A stretch of 64,000 nt of DNA from Pseudofulvibacter geojedonensis (GCF_042675745.1 NZ_JBHTJM010000010.1:326336-390335), one strand, 5' to 3'; counted from the first letter of the stretch, positions 50,904 to 59,884 are shown. Notes: generated by a model not told the origin, from the letters alone. Translations and numbers: made by a program.

Positions 50904-51566
50904 ATGAAGAAATTAATATTATTAGCTACCATATTAGTAAGTACATTAGGTATTGCTCAAGAAAAAATAACAGAAGGAAAAATAATATCTAAACAAACTA
51001 TGTCTAGTCCTGATGCGCAAATGAATATGCAATTGGCTATGGTTGGTGAAATGATTACAACTACATATTTTAAGGAGGGAAAATCTAGGGCAGAGTTAAA
51101 AAGTCCAATGGCAGGAAATACTACATCTATTTTAAATATGGGTACAAAAGAGATGTTGGTAATTATGGATAATCCAATGGTAGGTAAAAAATATATTTTA
51201 CAGAAAATTGATAACTCAGAAGAGAAACTAAAAGATGTATCTGTAGAAGAGACCAAAGAGACCAAAGAGTTTTTAGGTTATAACTGCAAAAAATACATTG
51301 TAAAAATGAAGGTTCAAGGAGTAGATGCCAATGTTGTTATTTATGCTACAGATCAATTACCGAGTATGGGTAAGTCTGCAGCTCAGATGGGAAATAAAAT
51401 TAAAGGTTTTCCTTTGTTTTCAGAAACAAAAGTAATGCAAGCTGGAAAAGAAATTATAGTTAAAGCAGAAGTGACAGAGATAAAAAAAGAGGCAGTTTCA
51501 GATGATAAATTTGATATGACTCCTCCAGCTGGATACGAAAAACAAGAAGTTTCGGCGGGAATGTAA
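50904..51566 (+). CDS. Exported DUF4412-like protein
   Basis: A 220-residue protein with a signal peptide (1-19, ending GIAQ). The rest matches the DUF4412 style: a methionine-rich N-terminal segment (MSSPDAQMNMQLAMVGEM), TTYFKEGKSRAEL, a cysteine in EFLGYNCKKYIVKM, and a C-terminal FPLFSETKVMQAGKE with a short tail. DUF4412 proteins are secreted and their function is unknown. It stands between two terminators, so it is monocistronic. Confidence 0.72.
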   Translation: MKKLILLATILVSTLGIAQEKITEGKIISKQTMSSPDAQMNMQLAMVGEMITTTYFKEGKSRAELKSPMAGNTTSILNMGTKEMLVIMDNPMVGKKYILQKIDNSEEKLKDVSVEETKETKEFLGYNCKKYIVKMKVQGVDANVVIYATDQLPSMGKSAAQMGNKIKGFPLFSETKVMQAGKEIIVKAEVTEIKKEAVSDDKFDMTPPAGYEKQEVSAGM

Positions 51567-51591
51567 TATTACCTTTAAAAGAAGAAATTAT

Positions 51592-51619
51592 GGTCAGTTA
51601 TTTTTAGCTGACTTTTTTG
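51592..51619 (+). terminator. Terminator after the DUF4412-like gene
   Basis: Arms GTCAG (51593-51597) and CTGAC (51608-51612) with extra pairing in the loop, followed by TTTTTTG. Confidence 0.75.
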
Positions 51620-51649
51620 TTTAAAAGGCTAATAAACTAGTTAAATATA

Positions 51650-51680
51650 TTGTTTAATCTATAGAGAAAAATTATATTTG
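51650..51680 (+). promoter_or_regulatory. secDF promoter
   Basis: TTG (51650-51652), 20-base spacer, TATATTTG (51673-51680) followed by GC: an exact match to the Bacteroidota consensus, with a predicted 5 prime leader of about 35 bases. Confidence 0.75.
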
Positions 51681-51720
51681 CTCGTTTTTAAACAAATGTA
51701 GATTAACTAAATTAATTATA

Positions 51721-54700
51721 ATGCAAAACAAAGGACTATTTAAATTACTTGCTTTTCTGTTTATAGCAGTGAGCATATACCAATTGTCGTTTACATTTAT
51801 AGCCGATAAAGTAGAAGATGATGCAAAGGCATTTGCTAAGGCAAATCCGGTGGATGGAAAGACACAAGATGAAGTTGAATTTAAATATTTAGATTCGGTA
51901 AGAAATAACCCAGTTTTTGCAGGAATTACTTACGACCATGCTTCTAAAAAGGCTTTAAATAAAGGTTTAGATTTAAAAGGGGGAGTAAACGTAATTTTAC
52001 AGATTTCTACTAAAGATATCTTAAAGGGACTATCTAACGAATCTAAAAACCCTACATTTTTAAAAGCATTAGAATTGGCAGATGAAATGCAAACCAATTC
52101 AGATGATACTTATTTAGAATCTTTCTTTAAAGCTTTTGATCAAGCTAATGAAGGAATTACTCCAACACCTTTAGCTACTCCAGGTTTATTTGTAAACCGT
52201 TCTTTAGAGGGAGAGGTGAAAGTAGGAATGGATGACAAAGATGTTCAAAAAGTATTAGAAAGAAAATTAGATGAATCTATTGAATCGGCTTTCGAAGTAT
52301 TAAGAAAACGTATCGATAAGTTTGGGGTAACTCAGCCTAACATCCAAAGATTAGGTAATTCAGCTCGTATTTTAATTGAAATGCCAGGGGCTAAAGATGT
52401 TGCTCGTATTAAGAAGTTAGTCTCAGGTACTGCTCAATTGGAGTTTTATCAAACACACTTAGCAAATGAAGTTTTTCAATATTTAGCTGATGCTAACAAT
52501 AAATTAAAAGAAGCTAAGAAGCCTACAGAAGAGAAAGAAGTTGCTGTAGACTCAACTGAAGTAAATCAAGATGAGAATGTAGATGAGTTATTAGGTGGAG
52601 AGGATGCTGAAAAAGAAGTAAATCCATTATTAGATTTAATTAAAATTCAGCCAAGTATGGCGACAATTGGTATTGTGAAAACAGCAGATACTTCTGCAGT
52701 GAACTCAATATTAAAATCGACAGCTTCATTAAGAAAAGGAGAATTGAAATACGCTAAGTTTGCGTGGAGTTTACCAGTTTCTGATAAAGATAGAAAAGAT
52801 CGTTACGGATTAGCAGAAACAGATGTTAATGATTATGTAAGATTATTAGCATTGAAATCAGATAAGGATCGTAATCCAGCAATGTTAGGAGATGTGGTTA
52901 CAGATGCACGTCAGGATTTTACAAATGCGGGAGAAATTTCTGTTGGAGTTGCTATGAATGCAACAGGAGCAAAACAGTGGTATAAGGTAACAGATGAGGT
53001 GTTTAAGGCTAAAAATACAATTGCTATCGTGCTAGATGGAATTGTTTATTCAGATCCAATGTGTAGTAATGGTCCTATCGATGGTGGACAAACTTCTATT
53101 TCTGGAAACTTTACAATTACAGAAGCAAAAGATTTAGCAAACGTATTACGTGCAGGTAAATTACCTGCTTCAGCAGATATTATTTCATCGGCAGAGATAG
53201 GACCTTCATTAGGCCAGGAAGCTATAGATAAAGGAATTATGTCATTTGGTATTGCTTTATTAATTGTATTAATCTGGATGGTGTTTTATTATGGTAAAGC
53301 AGGTTTGTATGCAGATATCGCTTTATTATTAAATATCTTATTAATATTCGGATTCTTAACTGGTTTGCCAGGAATGGTGTTAACTTTACCAGGTATTGCA
53401 GGTATCGTATTAACTATTGGTATGTCTGTAGATGCTAATGTACTTATTTTCGAACGTATTAGAGAGGAGTTAGCAGCAGGGAAAACGCAATTAGAAGCTG
53501 TTAAAGATGGTTTTAGTAATGCCTTATCTTCTATATTAGATGCAAATGTTACTACCTTTTTAACTGCATTGATATTATTTTTATTTGGTACAGGTCCAAT
53601 TCAAGGTTTTGCAACTACTTTAATGATAGGTATTGGAACATCTTTATTTACAGCTATATTTATAACAAGGTTGTTGGTAGATAGAGATGTTGAAAATGGA
53701 GGTTCGTTACCATTCTCTACAAACGTAACTAAGAACTGGTTCAAGAATATGAAGGTTAATTTCTTAGGAAAGAGAAAAATGGCTTACATTATTTCTGGAG
53801 TATTAATTATAGCAAGCTTAGGATCAATTTTTACTAAAGGTTTAAATCCAGGTATTGATTTCTCTGGAGGTAGAACGTATCAAGTAAGGTTTGATCAATC
53901 TGTAAACGCAACAGAAGCAACAGATAATTTAGTAAAAGTTTTAGGAAGTGCAGAAGCAAAGACTTTTGGAGGTGATGATCAATTAAAGATAAGTACTAAA
54001 TATAGAGTTGCTGAAAGTGGAGAAGCAGTAGATAATGATATTCAAGGAAAATTATATGAAGTGTTAAAGCCATATTTTGCTAAAGAGATAACTTTAGAGC
54101 AATTTATGTCTGGTGGAGATGATAAAGAGTACGGAATTTTAGAGGCAATGAAGGTAGGTCCTACTATTGCTGATGATATAAAGAAAGCTTCTTACTTTGC
54201 GGTAATAGGTTCTTTATTAATAGTATTCTTATATATCTTAGGAAGATTTAAGTGGTGGCAATTTAGTGCAGGAGCAGTAGCAGCTGTCTTTCATGATGTT
54301 ATTATTGTATTAGGGATATTCTCTTTAACATATAACCTAATGCCATTTAACATGGAGATTGATCAAGCATTTATTGCGGCTATCTTAACAGTAATAGGTT
54401 ATTCGTTAAATGATACGGTTGTTGTATTTGATAGAATTAGAGAGTATTATAGAAACCATGAAGAGTGGCCATTCGGAAAAACTGTAAATAGTGCCTTAAA
54501 CTCTACATTAAGTAGGACGTTAAATACATCTGTAACTACGTTAATAGTATTGGTAATTATATTTGCACTAGGTAGTGAGTCAATTAGAGGATTTATCTTT
54601 GCTTTAATTATTGGTGTTTTAGTAGGTACCTATTCTTCTTTATTCATTGCAACCCCTGTAATGTTTGATACGGTAGGGAAAAAGGAATTAAAGAGAGAAA

Positions 54701-54744
54701 AAGTAGAAGAAGAGGAAGAAGAATTAGAAGTTCAAGAAGCTTAA
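51721..54744 (+). CDS. secDF: Fused SecDF protein-export membrane protein
   Basis: A 1007-residue fusion of SecD (about 1-660) and SecF (about 680-1000), as usual in Bacteroidota. Seen: the N-terminal membrane helix, KGLDLKGGVNVILQI with the conserved DLKGG, the periplasmic P1 domain, the SecD transmembrane cluster (VLTLPGIAGIVLTIGMSVDANVLIFERIREEL), then SecF with GIDFSGGRTYQVRF and a matching cluster ending SLNDTVVVFDRIREYY. SecDF uses proton motive force to drive late translocation. An acidic tail follows. Confidence 0.97.
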   Translation: MQNKGLFKLLAFLFIAVSIYQLSFTFIADKVEDDAKAFAKANPVDGKTQDEVEFKYLDSVRNNPVFAGITYDHASKKALNKGLDLKGGVNVILQISTKDILKGLSNESKNPTFLKALELADEMQTNSDDTYLESFFKAFDQANEGITPTPLATPGLFVNRSLEGEVKVGMDDKDVQKVLERKLDESIESAFEVLRKRIDKFGVTQPNIQRLGNSARILIEMPGAKDVARIKKLVSGTAQLEFYQTHLANEVFQYLADANNKLKEAKKPTEEKEVAVDSTEVNQDENVDELLGGEDAEKEVNPLLDLIKIQPSMATIGIVKTADTSAVNSILKSTASLRKGELKYAKFAWSLPVSDKDRKDRYGLAETDVNDYVRLLALKSDKDRNPAMLGDVVTDARQDFTNAGEISVGVAMNATGAKQWYKVTDEVFKAKNTIAIVLDGIVYSDPMCSNGPIDGGQTSISGNFTITEAKDLANVLRAGKLPASADIISSAEIGPSLGQEAIDKGIMSFGIALLIVLIWMVFYYGKAGLYADIALLLNILLIFGFLTGLPGMVLTLPGIAGIVLTIGMSVDANVLIFERIREELAAGKTQLEAVKDGFSNALSSILDANVTTFLTALILFLFGTGPIQGFATTLMIGIGTSLFTAIFITRLLVDRDVENGGSLPFSTNVTKNWFKNMKVNFLGKRKMAYIISGVLIIASLGSIFTKGLNPGIDFSGGRTYQVRFDQSVNATEATDNLVKVLGSAEAKTFGGDDQLKISTKYRVAESGEAVDNDIQGKLYEVLKPYFAKEITLEQFMSGGDDKEYGILEAMKVGPTIADDIKKASYFAVIGSLLIVFLYILGRFKWWQFSAGAVAAVFHDVIIVLGIFSLTYNLMPFNMEIDQAFIAAILTVIGYSLNDTVVVFDRIREYYRNHEEWPFGKTVNSALNSTLSRTLNTSVTTLIVLVIIFALGSESIRGFIFALIIGVLVGTYSSLFIATPVMFDTVGKKELKREKVEEEEEELEVQEA

Positions 54745-54786
54745 ATGTAAGTGTTAGTTATATAAGTTTTTACTTTTATATATATT

Positions 54787-54818
54787 AAAAAGGCTCCGAG
54801 AAATCGGAGCCTTTTTTT
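54787..54818 (+). terminator. Terminator after secDF
   Basis: Stem GGCTCCGA/TCGGAGCC (54792-54799, 54804-54811) closed by a GAAA loop and followed by a long T-run. The strongest terminator in the window. Confidence 0.95.
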
Positions 54819-55095
54819 GGATATATTCCAAAGCATTTTTTTATTAAAATATAATAACAGTATTTAAAATCACTGGTTTATATTTTGCATACATTATCAG
54901 GAATAACTAATCACTTACTCTATATTAAGTCGATTTGAAACTGCTAATAATTTACACATAAAGTGCAATACGTATCGTTAGTATCAAATTTAAGGAGAAG
55001 TATGTTTTTCTTGAAAGCTTTATCTTTGATATGAGCATTGGTATAGATGAAATATTGGTTTATGTCGATAAGTGGTTTTATCAATAAGGTGAAAT
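54819..55095. other. Non-coding intergenic stretch
   Basis: About 277 bases between the secDF terminator and the stop of the DUF192 gene. It is AT-rich, with only short open frames and no promoter, riboswitch or RNA structure that I can recognise. Nothing supported here. Confidence 0.6.
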
Positions 55096-55581
55096 CTATA
55101 GCTTTGTAAAGCTAATGTAATCACCTTTATTTAAGTTCCATTTATCACTCATTCCTGCATTAACTTCTAATACATAATAAGCTGGAGATTCTGAGTAAAT
55201 AGATTCTTCTTTTAATGGTTTTGCTTCTTTAACAATATTGATGATTTGTTTGTTATAGTCAATAAAAATAATATCTAAAGGTATTAGGGTGTTTTTCATA
55301 TAAAAACTCTTCATTTCACTTTTATCAAATACAAATAACATACCTCGGTTAAGCTCCATTTTTTTTCTGTACATCAATCCGGTTTGATGTTCAAAATCAT
55401 TATCGGCTATTTCAATTTCTAAGTCTATTTTAGTTGTTTTTAGACTGTCAAGTATAGATAGATTTGCTTCGTGTTTAAAAACAATTTCTGGTGGTTTTAC
55501 ATTGTTTTTTGTAGTAGTGTCTTTTTTACACGAAATTGTTCCTACGGTTAATAGGCTAATTAGAATAGATTTGTAGTTCAT
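55096..55581 (-). CDS. DUF192 lipoprotein
   Basis: A 161-residue lipoprotein starting at the ATG at 55581; the longer frame to 55623 overlaps lgt and lacks a signal peptide. Lipobox-like TISC with cysteine at residue 18. The DUF192 domain (about 50-160) shows ADNDFEHQTGLMYRKKM, MLFVFDKSEMKSFYMKNTLIPLDIIFID and the conserved C-terminal YVLEVNAG. These small beta proteins are secreted and of unknown role. It begins one base after the lgt stop, so it is co-transcribed with lgt. Confidence 0.85.
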   Translation of the reverse strand: MNYKSILISLLTVGTISCKKDTTTKNNVKPPEIVFKHEANLSILDSLKTTKIDLEIEIADNDFEHQTGLMYRKKMELNRGMLFVFDKSEMKSFYMKNTLIPLDIIFIDYNKQIINIVKEAKPLKEESIYSESPAYYVLEVNAGMSDKWNLNKGDYISFTKL

Positions 55582-55582
55582 G

Positions 55583-56503
55583 TTAAGCGGTTTTAACTGG
55601 TCGAAGCATGCAATATAGGCCAAGAATTATAAAAGGGATGCTAAGCCATTGTCCAGTAGATAAAAGTCCTAAAGATTCTTCAAATCCACCTTGAGAATTT
55701 TTAACAAATTCAACTAAAAAACGAACCGACCACAATAGAACTAAAAACAAGCCAAAAATATAGAAAGGTTTTTGCGATTTATTGGTTTTCCAGTAGGTTA
55801 AATACAATATTATGAATACAAAAATATACCCTATTGACTCATATAATTGGGCTGGATGAGTATTAGGAACAGCCTCTAATAAATGACTGAATTTAGGGTT
55901 GTTTACTATGGCATCATATGCTTTGTTAACATCGTTTATACCTGTTTCTTTAATTGCTGTTCTGGGATTAATATGTCTTTGAATAAATTTAAAGCCGTAA
56001 TCAGATCCTGTTGGTTTACCAATGATTTCTGAGTTCATTAGATTTCCTAGTCTAACAAATATGGCTCCAAAAGCTACAGGGATAACAACTCTATCTAGTA
56101 CCCAAGATAGCTTAACATCTGGGTATTTTTTATGGTATAAATACATGGCTACAATCATACCTATTGCAGCTCCATGACTAGCTAACCCTGCAATACCAGT
56201 AAATTTACCTGTGGTAGTATTGAAGGGAAGAATAATTTCTAGCAGGTTGTTTTTATAATAAGCCCAATCATAGAAAAATACATGACCCAATCGAGCTCCT
56301 AATAAAATTGAAACAACTCCATATACAAATAAAGTGTCTAGTTTTTCTAGGTCGATACTTTCGTGTTTATAGATTTTTTTCATGAGTTGTAATCCTACTA
56401 AAAAGGCAATTACAAACATTAAACTATAATATTTTATCGGTATTGGTCCTAGGTTGATTAAAGTGTCGCTCGGGTTCCAATTAATGTGTAAAAATGTAGT
56501 CAT
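55583..56503 (-). CDS. lgt: Prolipoprotein diacylglyceryl transferase
   Basis: A 306-residue inner-membrane enzyme that lipidates the lipobox cysteine. Seen: seven or so membrane helices, the conserved GARLGHVFFYDW near residue 68, the catalytic-site histidine in GLASHGAAIGM and the signature RLGNLMNSEIIGKPT near residue 150, and HPAQLYESIGY. Downstream is a DUF192 lipoprotein, a likely substrate. Part of a minus-strand run from folE to DUF192. Confidence 0.95.
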   Translation of the reverse strand: MTTFLHINWNPSDTLINLGPIPIKYYSLMFVIAFLVGLQLMKKIYKHESIDLEKLDTLFVYGVVSILLGARLGHVFFYDWAYYKNNLLEIILPFNTTTGKFTGIAGLASHGAAIGMIVAMYLYHKKYPDVKLSWVLDRVVIPVAFGAIFVRLGNLMNSEIIGKPTGSDYGFKFIQRHINPRTAIKETGINDVNKAYDAIVNNPKFSHLLEAVPNTHPAQLYESIGYIFVFIILYLTYWKTNKSQKPFYIFGLFLVLLWSVRFLVEFVKNSQGGFEESLGLLSTGQWLSIPFIILGLYCMLRPVKTA

Positions 56504-56589
56504 GTTTTATAATCTATAACGTATTGCGTAAAGATAGAAATATGCAATAGATTATAAAATTAAATTAACAAGATGTTAATATGGTTAAT

Positions 56590-56811
56590 TTAAGGAACAG
56601 GATCGTAACCAGATCCCCCCCATGGATGACAACTACCAATGCGCTTAATACTTAGCCATCCTCCCTTTAGCAAACCATGTTTTTGTAAAGCTTCTAGACT
56701 GTAACTGGAGCATGTTGGTGTATATCTACAAGTTGCTGGGGTATAAGGTGAAATAGCTACTTGGTAAAAGCGAATAATAAAAATAAATGGATATGTAAAT
56801 AGCTTTTTCAT
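56590..56811 (-). CDS. yidD: YidD-type membrane protein insertion factor
   Basis: A 73-residue protein with the YidD signature: FIIRFYQVAISPYTPATCRYTPTCSSYSLEAL and the C-terminal GWLSIKRIGSCHPWGGSGYDPVP. It assists YidC-dependent membrane insertion (yidC itself is at 19856). The ATG lies about 4 bases after the T-run of the cysS terminator and no promoter is visible between them, so expression probably depends on readthrough. Confidence 0.94.
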   Translation of the reverse strand: MKKLFTYPFIFIIRFYQVAISPYTPATCRYTPTCSSYSLEALQKHGLLKGGWLSIKRIGSCHPWGGSGYDPVP

Positions 56812-56815
56812 TAAT

Positions 56816-56848
56816 AAAAAAGCGAAGCTAGCTTATAAGCTTCGCTAG
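56816..56848 (-). terminator. Terminator after cysS, abutting yidD
   Basis: Arms AGCGAAGCT (56821-56829) and AGCTTCGCT (56838-56846); on the minus strand a run of T (56820-56815) follows, ending 4 bases before the yidD ATG. Confidence 0.8.
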
Positions 56849-56855
56849 TATTTCG

Positions 56856-58331
56856 TTAGTTTAAAGAAAAAGTTGTTCCTTCTCTTCCGTCTTTTAATTG
56901 AACTCCAAGTTCTTTTAATTCATCTCTTATTTGATCTGATAATGCATAATCTTTATTCGCCTTTGCTTCTGCACGCAGTTTAATTAATAATTCAATTGTA
57001 CCAGATAGTTTGTCTGAATTATTACTGTTTTTACTTTCGTTTACTAATCCTAAAATATCAAAAACGAAAGCATTCATTGTGTTAGATAAGATGTCAAGGT
57101 CATCTTTAGTTATATGAGCTGTTTTATCATTAATCTGATTGATAAATTTTACAGCTTCAAATAAATGAGCTATTAAGATAGGAGTGTTGAAATCATCATT
57201 CATAGCATCATAACACTTCTGTTTCCATGACTGTATACCAAAGCTAGACTCTTTGCTTATTTCTAAAGAATTTAAAAGATTAATAGCATCCATTAATTTA
57301 TTAAAGCCTTTTTCTGACGCCAATAGCGCTTCATTAGATAAATCTAAAATGCTTGAGTAGTGTGCTTGCATGCTAAAGAAGCGTGTTACACTTGGTGAAA
57401 AAGCTTTAGATAGTACGTTGTTGTTTCCAGTATAAATTTCTTGCGGTAAAACATGGTTTCCTGTAGATTTAGACATTTTTTTACCGTTTAAATTTAGCAT
57501 GTTGGTATGCATCCAGTATTTTACAGGGGCTTTGTGGTTGCATGCTTCTGCTTGTGCAATTTCACATTCATGATGAGGGAACTTTAAGTCCATTCCTCCT
57601 CCGTGGATATCGAATTGCTCTCCTAAATACTTGGTGCTCATTACGGTACATTCTAGATGCCATCCAGGAAAACCAACAGACCAAGGAGAGTTCCATCGCT
57701 GTATGTGTTCTGGTTCTGCTTTTTTCCATAAAGCAAAGTCTTGTGGGTTCTTTTTATCCGACTGTCCATCTAATGTTCTGGTATTTTCAATAGCGTCTTC
57801 TATAACTCTTTTGGAAAGTATACCGTAATTTTTTGTTTCATTGTATTTTAGAACGTCAAAATAGACAGAGCCGTTAGATACATAAGCCAATCCATTATCT
57901 AGTATTTTTTGAGTTGCTTCAATTTGCTCAAGAATATGTCCTGTAGCAGTTGGTTCAACGCTAGGAGGTAAGAAATTATATTCTTTCAAAATATCATGAA
58001 AATCTACAGTGTATTTTTGTACAATTTCCATAGGCTCTAATTTTTCTAAACGAGCTTTGGTAGATATTTTATCTTCAGAATTATCATCTGTTAAATGGCC
58101 AGCGTCTGTTATATTTCTAACGTACCTTACTTTGTAGCCTAAATGTAAAAGATATCTGTAAATAGTATCAAAACTCATAAAGGTTCTTACGTTCCCCATA
58201 TGTACATTACTGTATACTGTTGGTCCGCACACATACATCCCAACAAATCCTTCAGTAATAGGTTTAAAAACTTCTTTTTCTCCGCTTAGAGAGTTATATA
58301 TTTTTAATTTTTGAGTTTGATATAATTTCAT
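56856..58331 (-). CDS. cysS: Cysteinyl-tRNA synthetase
   Basis: A 491-residue class I synthetase. Seen: the zinc cysteine and CGPTVY motif at about 34-39, the HIGH-type sequence HMGN, the zinc-binding ECTVMS and HHECEIAQAE, and the KMSKS loop in KKMSKSTGN. Length is typical. It begins 11 bases after the folE stop on the same strand, an operon. Confidence 0.96.
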   Translation of the reverse strand: MKLYQTQKLKIYNSLSGEKEVFKPITEGFVGMYVCGPTVYSNVHMGNVRTFMSFDTIYRYLLHLGYKVRYVRNITDAGHLTDDNSEDKISTKARLEKLEPMEIVQKYTVDFHDILKEYNFLPPSVEPTATGHILEQIEATQKILDNGLAYVSNGSVYFDVLKYNETKNYGILSKRVIEDAIENTRTLDGQSDKKNPQDFALWKKAEPEHIQRWNSPWSVGFPGWHLECTVMSTKYLGEQFDIHGGGMDLKFPHHECEIAQAEACNHKAPVKYWMHTNMLNLNGKKMSKSTGNHVLPQEIYTGNNNVLSKAFSPSVTRFFSMQAHYSSILDLSNEALLASEKGFNKLMDAINLLNSLEISKESSFGIQSWKQKCYDAMNDDFNTPILIAHLFEAVKFINQINDKTAHITKDDLDILSNTMNAFVFDILGLVNESKNSNNSDKLSGTIELLIKLRAEAKANKDYALSDQIRDELKELGVQLKDGREGTTFSLN

Positions 58332-58342
58332 TTTATTGATTT

Positions 58343-59023
58343 TTAAAAATCAGTGTCTAGTTTTATGTAGTCTAAAAATTCACGTCTAACGTTTTCATTT
58401 TTAAATTGTCCTCCAAATTCAGAAGTAACAGTGCTACTTTCAATATCTCTAATTCCTCTTGAATTTACGCATAAATGTTTAGCATCAATAACACAAGCAA
58501 CATCTTCTGTGCCTAAAGCTTCTTGAAGTTCTTTTACTACTTGTATGGTTAAACGCTCCTGAACTTGTGGTCTTTTAGCATAGTAATCTACAATTCTATT
58601 CATTTTAGAAAGACCTATTACTTTTCCGGTAGAGATATAGGCAACATGAGCTCTACCAACTATAGGTAATAAATGGTGTTCGCAGGTTGAATATAGAGTG
58701 ATGTTTTTTTCAACTAGCATTTCTCCATATTTGTATTTATTGTCAAATGTAGAGGCTTTAGGTTTGTTGTCTGGGTGTAGCCCCCCAAATATTTCTTTTA
58801 CAAACATTTTAGCAACTCTTTTAGGAGTTCCTTTCAAGCTGTCGTCAGTTAGGTCTAAACCAAGTGTATGCATAATGCTTTCAACATCTTTTTTAATGGA
58901 TTCAATTTTATCATTATTATCCATATCAAAAGCATCTTTACGTAAAGGAGTATCGTACGATGTTCCTATGTGGTTTTCACCTATTTCATCAAAATCGTCC
59001 ACAGTAATTTGTTCTTTGTTCAT
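58343..59023 (-). CDS. folE: GTP cyclohydrolase I
   Basis: A 226-residue type I enzyme, the first step of folate and tetrahydropterin synthesis. Seen: the zinc and active-site sequence TLYSTCEHHLLPIVG with the conserved CEHH, VIGLSKMNRIVDYYAKRPQVQERLT, and the C-terminal CVIDAKHLCVNSRGIRD with the second zinc cysteine. The N-terminal 25 residues are acidic and variable. A minus-strand -7 element (TATCTTTG) lies at 59067-59074. Confidence 0.95.
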   Translation of the reverse strand: MNKEQITVDDFDEIGENHIGTSYDTPLRKDAFDMDNNDKIESIKKDVESIMHTLGLDLTDDSLKGTPKRVAKMFVKEIFGGLHPDNKPKASTFDNKYKYGEMLVEKNITLYSTCEHHLLPIVGRAHVAYISTGKVIGLSKMNRIVDYYAKRPQVQERLTIQVVKELQEALGTEDVACVIDAKHLCVNSRGIRDIESSTVTSEFGGQFKNENVRREFLDYIKLDTDF

Positions 59024-59287
59024 AACAATAATTATAAAGGGGTTATCCTTTAATAAATTAAGACAGCAAAGATAGGTAAAACTTACAAACTATAATTTAT
59101 TCAATTGCAAAGAAAATTAGTGGTTTTTTAAGATTATGGTTTGTTGCGAAACAAGATTTTTTTGTTGTAAAATGTTTCTTGACGAATAAATCTACCATTT
59201 AACTAGAATGTTTTGAAACAGTTAAACATTTGTTAATTTCACTTCGTTTTTACACAAAATCCAAAATTAAACCCAATCTAATTAAAA
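59024..59287. other. Non-coding stretch upstream of folE and the surface-protein leader
   Basis: AT-rich, with the folE -7 element on the minus strand (59067-59074). A promoter for the plus-strand leader should be here, but no sequence matches the consensus well: TTG at 59230-59232 is followed 17-23 bases later by no TAnnTTTG. No other feature seen. Confidence 0.5.
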
Positions 59288-59380
59288 ATGATAACCTTAT
59301 TTGTTAAGAAATCACACACAATTATATATAGATTAAATTTTGGGGGTAGGGTAAAGCAATCAGTCAAGCGTTTCTTTTAA
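59288..59380 (+). CDS. Putative 30-aa leader peptide
   Basis: ATG at 59288 opens 30 codons ending in TAA at 59378-59380. The peptide begins MITLFVKKSHTIIYRLN and ends GGRVKQSVKRFF; it is basic and has no membrane helix. The stop codon sits at the centre of a 35-base palindrome (59361-59395), 47 bases before the next ATG. The codons GGG GGT AGG lie in an unusual G-rich patch for this AT-rich genome. This arrangement resembles a translated leader that controls folding of the downstream RNA. Translation is not proven. Confidence 0.45.
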   Translation: MITLFVKKSHTIIYRLNFGGRVKQSVKRFF

Positions 59381-59395
59381 AGAAACGCTTGACTG
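59361..59395 (+). promoter_or_regulatory. 35-base palindromic hairpin before the surface-protein operon
   Basis: Seventeen-base arms (59361-59377 and 59379-59395) around a single T; the left arm begins CAGTCAAGCG. The stem is perfect and the strongest in the leader. It is not followed by a T-run, so it is not a standard terminator. It lies 31 bases before the ATG at 59427 and contains the stop codon of the putative leader peptide. Confidence 0.75.
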
Positions 59396-59426
59396 CGTTA
59401 AAGATTTAAACCTAATAATTACACAA

Positions 59427-59882
59427 ATGAAAAAATTACTATCTCCCCGTGATAGTAAGCAACTGTTTTGTTGCTTGTTATTCCTATTAGTTTTATTTGG
59501 CTCTTACAAGGGTATTGCACAAAGCAATACTTATTCAGATGCGTTTATTGAAAATTGCATTCGAGAAGTGTACAAAAATAAAGCTGATGAATTTGTTTTT
59601 AATTCTAATTCTAAAAGGCTTAGTGTTATTAAAGATTTATTTAATAACAGGTTTAAAATAGATACTTACAAACAAGCTTATGAAAGTAAAGGGTTAACTA
59701 AACTATCTTCTGTTGGTTTAGTTAATAAATATAATAGTGGATTAGCTAGAGACGCTAGTTTTAATCCGTCAACATTCAATCCTTTAAAATATCAATTAGA
59801 TATTTTTCCTAGTAATACTGTAATGTATAAAGTGGATAATAGTAATTATGTAATAATAATTAAACCTAGCAGAAATAAGTAA
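59427..59882 (+). CDS. Exported protein of unknown function upstream of a giant surface protein
   Basis: A 151-residue protein with a long, two-cysteine signal peptide (residues about 1-31, ending YKGIAQ). The mature part is about 120 residues: an N-terminal helical segment FIENCIREVYKNKADEFVF, a central KLSSVGLVNKYNSGL, and a C-terminal beta-rich tail (FNPLKYQLDIFPSNT, NYVIIIK). I do not recognise a domain. The next gene starts 2 bases after its stop, so the two are coupled, and the product may help secrete or anchor the giant protein. Confidence 0.7.
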   Translation: MKKLLSPRDSKQLFCCLLFLLVLFGSYKGIAQSNTYSDAFIENCIREVYKNKADEFVFNSNSKRLSVIKDLFNNRFKIDTYKQAYESKGLTKLSSVGLVNKYNSGLARDASFNPSTFNPLKYQLDIFPSNTVMYKVDNSNYVIIIKPSRNK

Positions 59883-59884
59883 TT

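Noticed and set aside
57542..57828. Two plus-strand frames inside cysS
   Set aside because: Antisense shadows of the conserved zinc-binding region of cysS.
59361..59395. Reading the palindrome as a rho-independent terminator
   Set aside because: No T-run follows either arm on the plus strand and the downstream genes are close, so a terminator for folE or the leader is not supported.
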